Shown here one piece after another: positions 59,317 to 64,000 of a stretch of DNA of 64,000 bases (position 1 is its first letter; each line of letters starts with the position of its first letter). The position numbers were made by a program, and so were the translations under genes. The notes beneath the pieces are model-generated. The model saw only the letters and a list, made by a program, of their open reading frames with translations. It did not search any database and was not told where the DNA came from. The stretch lies in the NCBI GenBank assembly GCA_035315185.1, contig DATFYE010000081.1, positions 33,274 through 97,273 of the forward strand. Reading direction: 5' to 3'. The DNA is from JADGQN01 sp035315185. Lineage in GTDB: Bacteria; Desulfobacterota; Syntrophorhabdia; Syntrophorhabdales; WCHB1-27.

Positions 59317-59518
59317 CGTTTGGTATAGTATATTACAAAAACCTTGGCCATTCCAGTGAGTTTGATGATATGCGGTGCCATGCCGATTGCCGGTCTACAG
59401 GGTAATTGGCATCGGCAGAAGCCAAAAAAGTGTTTGACAAACCCCCCTGAATCCAATAAGAATAGTGGAGCTAACCGCTGCGCCAAATCCATCTTGTAGA
59501 AAGGAACCTGTTATTCAT

Positions 59519-61069
59519 ATGAGTCTGCTGGAAGCATACGTCGTCATGTTCATCGCGAGTTTTTGCTCGTTAGTTATCGAAATGGTTGCCGGCCGGATAC
59601 TAGCACCGTTCGTGGGGGTCTCGATCTACACGTGGACAAGTATAATCGGTGTCATACTTGCAGGTATCAGTATCGGGGCCTATATCGGCGGAATTATCGT
59701 AGACCGATTTCCGGCGAGGAAGACGCTCGGCATCCTGCTGCTCCTTTCAGGTCTCGCGGTCCTGACAATCATACCACTCACAGATCTGGTGGCTGCGCAC
59801 CGTTTCCCGTTGTCACTCATGTGGCGCATTTTCGCCGTGACCGCGATCATTTTTTTTATTCCGGGTTGCATCCTGGGCACGATATCGCCGGTCGTGGTGC
59901 GGCTTACTTTGAAAAACGTGGAACGTGCGGGTAACGTGGTGGGAAAAATTTACGCGGTCTCGACCCTGGGCGCTATAATCGGTACCTTCGTCACGGGCTT
60001 CGTGCTGATTTCTTTGATGGGAACACGGCCTATCATCCTGTCGATGGGGGCGCTCCTCATAGTGGTTGCGGCCTTTGTCGGTGCTCTGTTCAAAGCAAGG
60101 AAGACGCAAGCGATCTTTGTCGTTGTGGTGTTCGTTCTGTTTTCAGTCGTTTACAGCTTTGCCTACAAGCCGCGGCTCGATGACCGTTATTATTATTACA
60201 AGGAGAGCGACTACTACACGATAAAGCTTGCGAAGACGCAAACCTCCGATGGAAAAACGCTGCGGGCCCTGATCCTCGACAACCTTATTCACTCCTATGT
60301 CTGTTTGGAAGACCCTACCTACATAGAATACGAATATGAACGCATTTATGCCGAAGTCATGAAGTGGCGGTTCGACCAGAATACGGCCTTCAAATCTCTT
60401 AGCATAGGCGGAGGCGGCTACACCTTTCCACGCTACATGGAGATCACCTACCCAAAAGCTCATATCGACGTCGTCGAAATAGACCCCACAATCACGAAGG
60501 TCGTTTACGACCAACTGGGACTTCCCAGGACCACACGGATCACGACGTACAACACGGACGGTCGTTGGTATGTCATGAACTGTACCGAAAAGTACGACGT
60601 TATTTTTACTGATGCATTCAACGATCTCTCAATACCGTATCACCTCACCACCAGGGAATTTGTGACCCAGCTCAAATCGGTCATGACCCCCGACGGTATC
60701 CTTATCTCAAACATCATAGACAACTTTCAGAGAGGGGCGTTTCTGCCCTCTTACATGAAGACGCTTCAAGGGGTCTTTGGTGAGAAGAACGTGTATCTCC
60801 TTTCTGTGAGTCCTGATTTCGAGAATCTCCGGATAAGTACGTTCATCGTCATGGCGAGCTACCGTCCTCTCGATATGGCCGAGTTTGACACCTGGCTGAA
60901 GAATAACTATCACAGTGGGGCCAAGTCCGCCATTGTCTCGGACGCACTGGTGCAAAAGCTTCTCGCGAACCCTCAGGCTATTGTCATTAGAGACGACTAC
61001 GCTCCTGTGGATAACCTCATAGCGCCTGTGTTCGAGGAAAGATTCGGGTACAACAGAAAAGGGCGATGA
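59519..61069 (+). CDS. Membrane-bound spermidine synthase-like protein
   Basis: A 516-residue protein read from ATG 59519, with AAAGGAAC upstream. Residues 5-205 hold about seven hydrophobic helices. The C-terminal half (from about residue 225) resembles the spermidine synthase methyltransferase-like fold: SIGGGGYTFPRYM near residue 300, VVEIDPTITKV, and IFTDAFNDLSIPYHL with the Asp of the catalytic region. Whether it makes polyamines is unclear; related fused proteins often lack that activity. It does not clearly belong to the redox operon that follows. Confidence 0.82.
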   Translation: MSLLEAYVVMFIASFCSLVIEMVAGRILAPFVGVSIYTWTSIIGVILAGISIGAYIGGIIVDRFPARKTLGILLLLSGLAVLTIIPLTDLVAAHRFPLSLMWRIFAVTAIIFFIPGCILGTISPVVVRLTLKNVERAGNVVGKIYAVSTLGAIIGTFVTGFVLISLMGTRPIILSMGALLIVVAAFVGALFKARKTQAIFVVVVFVLFSVVYSFAYKPRLDDRYYYYKESDYYTIKLAKTQTSDGKTLRALILDNLIHSYVCLEDPTYIEYEYERIYAEVMKWRFDQNTAFKSLSIGGGGYTFPRYMEITYPKAHIDVVEIDPTITKVVYDQLGLPRTTRITTYNTDGRWYVMNCTEKYDVIFTDAFNDLSIPYHLTTREFVTQLKSVMTPDGILISNIIDNFQRGAFLPSYMKTLQGVFGEKNVYLLSVSPDFENLRISTFIVMASYRPLDMAEFDTWLKNNYHSGAKSAIVSDALVQKLLANPQAIVIRDDYAPVDNLIAPVFEERFGYNRKGR

Positions 61070-61175
61070 AGCCGAGTTAATCCTTTACCAATCACCACTC
61101 TCGAGAACCTTCAGAGAATGTTGTACCGACACAGGCAGGATACAACACCGATCAAAAAGCAAGACGAGGCAAACC

Positions 61176-62288
61176 ATGAACAGGGTAACACTGACGATTG
61201 ACGGCAATCTTGTGAACGCTCCTCAAGGCATGACTATCCTTGAGGCCGCAGATTCCGTTGGCATAACCATTCCGAGGCTCTGCCACCATGAAGGGATCAA
61301 GCCTTCGGGCAACTGCCGTATCTGCGTAGTAGAGGTTGGAGGCTCCCGCACGTTGGTCGGCTCCTGTCATACTCCGGTTGCCGAGGGCATGGTTGTCGCT
61401 ACTGCTTCTGCCAGGGTCAAGAAGGCTCGCCGTTCAACGATAGAGTTACTTCTTGCCGGGCACACGGGCACCTGCGTGACCGACTCGGAGGCCCGGGAAT
61501 GCGGCCTCCACAAGCTCGCCTCTGATCTGGAGGCGGGTCCTCCCCGATTTCACGTGAGATCGCCCCGACTGTATGCGGCAGAACAGATCAGCCCTTATGT
61601 GCGCCGGGATATGTCCAAGTGCATCCTCTGTCACAAATGTATCCGGGCGTGTAATGAAGTCGCCCGCCAAAAGGTTTACAGCGTGGCCTACCGTGGCTTC
61701 GCCTCCAAAGTCGTTGTTGACTGTGACGTGCCCCTCAACAAAGAAGTCTGCAAGGATTGCGGCATATGTATAGACTATTGCCCGACCAACGCGCTTATGT
61801 GGCCGGAAGGGGTTAAGAGACGAGAAGGTACACCCAAAGCAGAAACTCCTGCTGCGACCTTCCCGGAAAACGGCGGCCGCACAAACCTTCTCAACCTGCT
61901 TAAAGCCAGACATCGCCGAGAGGGCTATTTGTCGGAAGAAGCTTTGAAGGAGATCGCTGCGCACATCAACCTTCCACTGAGCGAAGTATATGGTGTCGCA
62001 AGCTTCTATGCCTTTCTTTCCAGAAGACCTCAAGGAGAGCACGTGATCAGGGTATGTAAGAGTCTGCCCTGTTTTCTCAAAGACGCACCCATGATCATTG
62101 AAACTGTGGAGAAGCTGATCGGAATAAGTCCCGGAGAAACAACATCCGACGGCCGCTTCTCTCTTGCGCTGACCAACTGTATAGGCGCCTGTGACCAGGC
62201 CCCGGCCATGCTGATCGACGAAGCCCTGCACGGTAATCTCACGCCGGAAAAGATAGTCGACATTCTGAACTCATATCGGAGATCATAG
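61176..62288 (+). CDS. NuoG-like ferredoxin domain fused to a NuoE domain
   Basis: A 370-residue iron-sulfur protein. An N-terminal [2Fe-2S] domain has Cys36, 47, 50 and 64. A His-Cys3-like segment retains His96, Cys100 and Cys109 but lacks the middle Cys. Two [4Fe-4S] motifs follow (Cys149, 152, 155, 159 and Cys192, 195, 198, 202). From about residue 245 it is a NuoE thioredoxin-like [2Fe-2S] domain with Cys294, 299, 335 and 339. It would carry electrons between NuoF-type FMN and a catalytic subunit. The next gene is NuoF-like and the one after is a molybdenum hydroxylase subunit, pointing to an NAD-linked dehydrogenase complex. Confidence 0.88.
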   Translation: MNRVTLTIDGNLVNAPQGMTILEAADSVGITIPRLCHHEGIKPSGNCRICVVEVGGSRTLVGSCHTPVAEGMVVATASARVKKARRSTIELLLAGHTGTCVTDSEARECGLHKLASDLEAGPPRFHVRSPRLYAAEQISPYVRRDMSKCILCHKCIRACNEVARQKVYSVAYRGFASKVVVDCDVPLNKEVCKDCGICIDYCPTNALMWPEGVKRREGTPKAETPAATFPENGGRTNLLNLLKARHRREGYLSEEALKEIAAHINLPLSEVYGVASFYAFLSRRPQGEHVIRVCKSLPCFLKDAPMIIETVEKLIGISPGETTSDGRFSLALTNCIGACDQAPAMLIDEALHGNLTPEKIVDILNSYRRS

Positions 62289-62301
62289 GGGAGATCATAT
62301 T

Positions 62302-63513
62302 ATGGCAGAGACGCGAATCGTTTTACAGTTTTGCGAGAATATAGAGCCTGGCGATATCGCGACCTATTTACAGAAGGACGGCTTTCAGGGCTTAACCAAC
62401 GCTCGTACGATGGGGCCTGAGGCGGTCATAGCAGAGATAAAGGCGTCGGGCCTCAAGGGAAGAGGCGGTGCGGGATTTCCCTGCGGTACGAAGTGGGAAC
62501 TGGCACGGTCCGCCCCTGGTAATGAGAAGTATCTGATCTGCAATGCTGATGAGGGCGAGGTGGGAACGTTCAAGGACCGCTATATCATCCAACACGACCC
62601 CTTCTCGCTGCTCGAAGGAATAGGTATTGCTGCGCACGCCATCGGCGCGCACAAGGCTTACATCTATCTTCGGGCAGAATACCACTATCTCCTCGATGGT
62701 CTCAAGGGAGCCGTCGATCAGGCAACAACGAAAGGCCTTCTCGATCTGGCAATCGAGATCCGGGAAGGCGCGGGTTCCTATGTGTGCGGTGAAGAATCGG
62801 CCCTGACGAACTCCATTGAAGGCAGACGGGGAGAGGCCCGTTTTCGTCCGCCCTTTCCCCCGGAAAGCGGGCTCTTTGGCAAGCCGACTGCGATCAACAA
62901 CGTGGAAACGCTTATGAACATACCGCGCATCATCGCAGGCGGAGCGGCGTGGTTTTCCCGGATAGGCACAGCAAACAGTAGAGGCACCAAGGTATTCTCC
63001 GTGAGCGGCGATGTAAGCCGGCCGGGCGTCTACGAGCTTGCCATGGGAAGCAGGCTTGCAGAGCTGCTCGATCTCGCCGGAGCCAAAGATGTGAAGTTGG
63101 TCCAGGTTGGCGGCGCTACCGGTGGTATCGTTCCAGCCTCCATGGTCAATACGCCACTTTCTTATGAGACCGTCCTGGGCTCGGGCGCGGTCATGGTGAT
63201 GAATACTGCCAGGGATGTGATCGATTTTGTGTACCGGAGTATGGAGTTCTTGAACGAGGAGTCCTGTGGCAAGTGCACCCCTTGCCGTGAAGGTACAGAA
63301 GTGATGGTCGGTATTCTGGAAAGACTCACCAAAGGCGAGGGCGTCGAGGAGGATATCCAGATATTGGAGGAACTCTCACGAGTGATGGTAGACTCGTCGC
63401 TCTGCGGCCTCGGTCAGGCAGCGCCGATACCCGTATTGGATACCCTGAAGTACTTTAGAAACGACTATGAAAATCGCATCAAGCAGTCAGTCTTCCTGCG
63501 GACCTTAAGGTGA
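62302..63513 (+). CDS. NuoF-like NADH:acceptor flavoprotein subunit
   Basis: A 403-residue protein with the NAD/FMN-binding motif GRGGAGFPCGTKW (residues 53-65), the FMN segment NADEGEVGTFKDR (residues 81-93), and a [4Fe-4S] cluster at Cys322, 325, 328 and 368 (SCGKCTPCREGT and SLCGLG). It lacks the long N-terminal NuoE-like extension of some hydrogenase subunits. It exchanges electrons with NAD(H). The start lies 14 bases after the preceding gene, so the two are one complex. Confidence 0.92.
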   Translation: MAETRIVLQFCENIEPGDIATYLQKDGFQGLTNARTMGPEAVIAEIKASGLKGRGGAGFPCGTKWELARSAPGNEKYLICNADEGEVGTFKDRYIIQHDPFSLLEGIGIAAHAIGAHKAYIYLRAEYHYLLDGLKGAVDQATTKGLLDLAIEIREGAGSYVCGEESALTNSIEGRRGEARFRPPFPPESGLFGKPTAINNVETLMNIPRIIAGGAAWFSRIGTANSRGTKVFSVSGDVSRPGVYELAMGSRLAELLDLAGAKDVKLVQVGGATGGIVPASMVNTPLSYETVLGSGAVMVMNTARDVIDFVYRSMEFLNEESCGKCTPCREGTEVMVGILERLTKGEGVEEDIQILEELSRVMVDSSLCGLGQAAPIPVLDTLKYFRNDYENRIKQSVFLRTLR

Positions 63514-63540
63514 TGTCAAAGTTGTGTGAAGGAGGGAAGT

Positions 63541-64000
63541 ATGCCGGCCATCTGTCCTTATTGCCAAACGAGCTTTGACCGTGTCGATAAGCTCAAGGCC
63601 CATGTCATCGCCGAACATGGCACAGAGCCGTTGCCTCGGCCCGAAGGGCTGATCGACCTCAAGGTCAACGGAGAGCATTACGAACTCAACGTCGAGCCTA
63701 ACGTGACCCTCTACACGCTGATCCACGACAGGCTCGGATTGACCGGGGTCAAGATGTTTTGTGATCGGGGCGCGTGCGGCTCGTGTACCGTGATCATGAA
63801 CGGCAGGCCCATCCTCTCCTGCATGACGCTGGCGATCGAGTGTGACGGCGCAACCATTGAAACTGCTGAGGGTATCGCGGCAGCGAAGCATCCACTCATT
63901 GAAACCTACGTCAAGCATCACTGCATGCAGTGCGGCTACTGCACTCCCGGTTTTGTCGTGACTGCTAAGGCGCTGCTCGACAGAAACCCCAACCCCACTG
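63541..64000 (+). CDS. [2Fe-2S] subunit of a molybdenum hydroxylase with N-terminal C2H2 zinc-finger motif (3' end outside window)
   Basis: The first 153 residues of a CoxS/HcrC/XdhC-type protein. ATG 63541 follows AAGGAGGG. Residues 37-153 hold the plant-type [2Fe-2S] cluster (Cys74, 79, 82, 94) and the start of the second cluster (Cys128, 131, 134 in CMQCGYCTPGF). Residues 5-26 form C-x2-C-x12-H-x4-H, exactly the classical C2H2 zinc-finger spacing, which CoxS proteins do not normally carry. A molybdenum catalytic subunit should follow beyond the window. With NuoEF-like partners it may oxidise an aromatic or aldehyde substrate using NAD. Confidence 0.88.
   Translation, partial: MPAICPYCQTSFDRVDKLKAHVIAEHGTEPLPRPEGLIDLKVNGEHYELNVEPNVTLYTLIHDRLGLTGVKMFCDRGACGSCTVIMNGRPILSCMTLAIECDGATIETAEGIAAAKHPLIETYVKHHCMQCGYCTPGFVVTAKALLDRNPNPT

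Overview
The window looks like a chromosomal segment from an anaerobic, Gram-negative, deltaproteobacterium-like organism (Desulfobacterota; a Syntrophorhabdus-type aromatic or organic-acid degrader is my best guess). Reasons: outer-membrane machinery (BamD-like, LptA-like, TolQRA), a split ATP synthase operon with both b and b' subunits and no a or c subunit, several sigma54/NtrC-type elements, and many catabolic transport modules. The genus is inference. There is no CRISPR array, prophage or complete insertion sequence.

Region 1 (1-18.8 kb) is catabolic. Two related modules face each other. On the plus strand: a HyuB-type hydantoinase/carboxylase subunit cut by the window edge, a short-chain dehydrogenase (SDR), an amidohydrolase-2 enzyme, a branched-chain-type solute-binding protein with LivHMGF, and an EamA exporter. 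On the minus strand: HyuA-HyuB, a solute-binding protein, LivHMGF and a second SDR. Two short relics of another binding-protein gene lie on either side of the amidohydrolase gene. The pattern suggests uptake of an organic acid or amide followed by ATP-dependent hydrolysis or carboxylation and oxidation; the substrate cannot be read from sequence.

Region 2 (19-28 kb, minus) is housekeeping: rsmG, parA, parB, then atpF', atpF, atpH, atpA, atpG, atpD, atpC, followed by a B3/B4-domain protein. Region 3 (28-39 kb) is envelope and small-protein biology: a BamD-like lipoprotein fused to an LptA domain, thioesterase, thioredoxin, a four-gene operon (metallo-hydrolase plus three very small proteins), a PP-loop ATPase, uppS overlapping a cyclic-nucleotide-domain/GspE fusion and a TVP38 membrane protein, and tolQ-tolR-tolA. 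A candidate small RNA with its own promoter and terminator lies upstream of tolQ.

Region 4 (39-49.6 kb) holds a beta-lactamase-fold hydrolase, a sugar-nucleotide epimerase, tRNA-Met(CAT), an HU protein, two unrecognised proteins, a polyprenol/diacylglycerol-kinase-like membrane protein, a ThyA-like protein, a glyoxalase-II-like enzyme, a patatin lipoprotein, and xseA-thiC-thiD. Two copies of a palindromic-ended repeat, in opposite orientation, each sit directly against a gene's stop codon.

Region 5 (49.6-59.4 kb) is a stress-signalling block. A ZraP/Spy-like periplasmic protein is preceded by a near-perfect sigma54 promoter and an upstream palindrome, then come a second Spy-like protein, a sensor kinase, an NtrC-type regulator and a DedA protein. 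This reads as a Zra-type envelope-stress circuit. It is followed by a PilC/GspF protein and an htrA-kinase-regulator operon.

Region 6 (59.5-64 kb) starts an electron-transfer/molybdenum hydroxylase operon: a membrane spermidine-synthase-like protein, a NuoG-like/NuoE fusion, a NuoF-like flavoprotein, and the start of a [2Fe-2S] hydroxylase subunit carrying an N-terminal C2H2 zinc-finger motif. Together these suggest an NAD(H)-linked molybdenum hydroxylase, possibly for an aromatic or aldehyde substrate.
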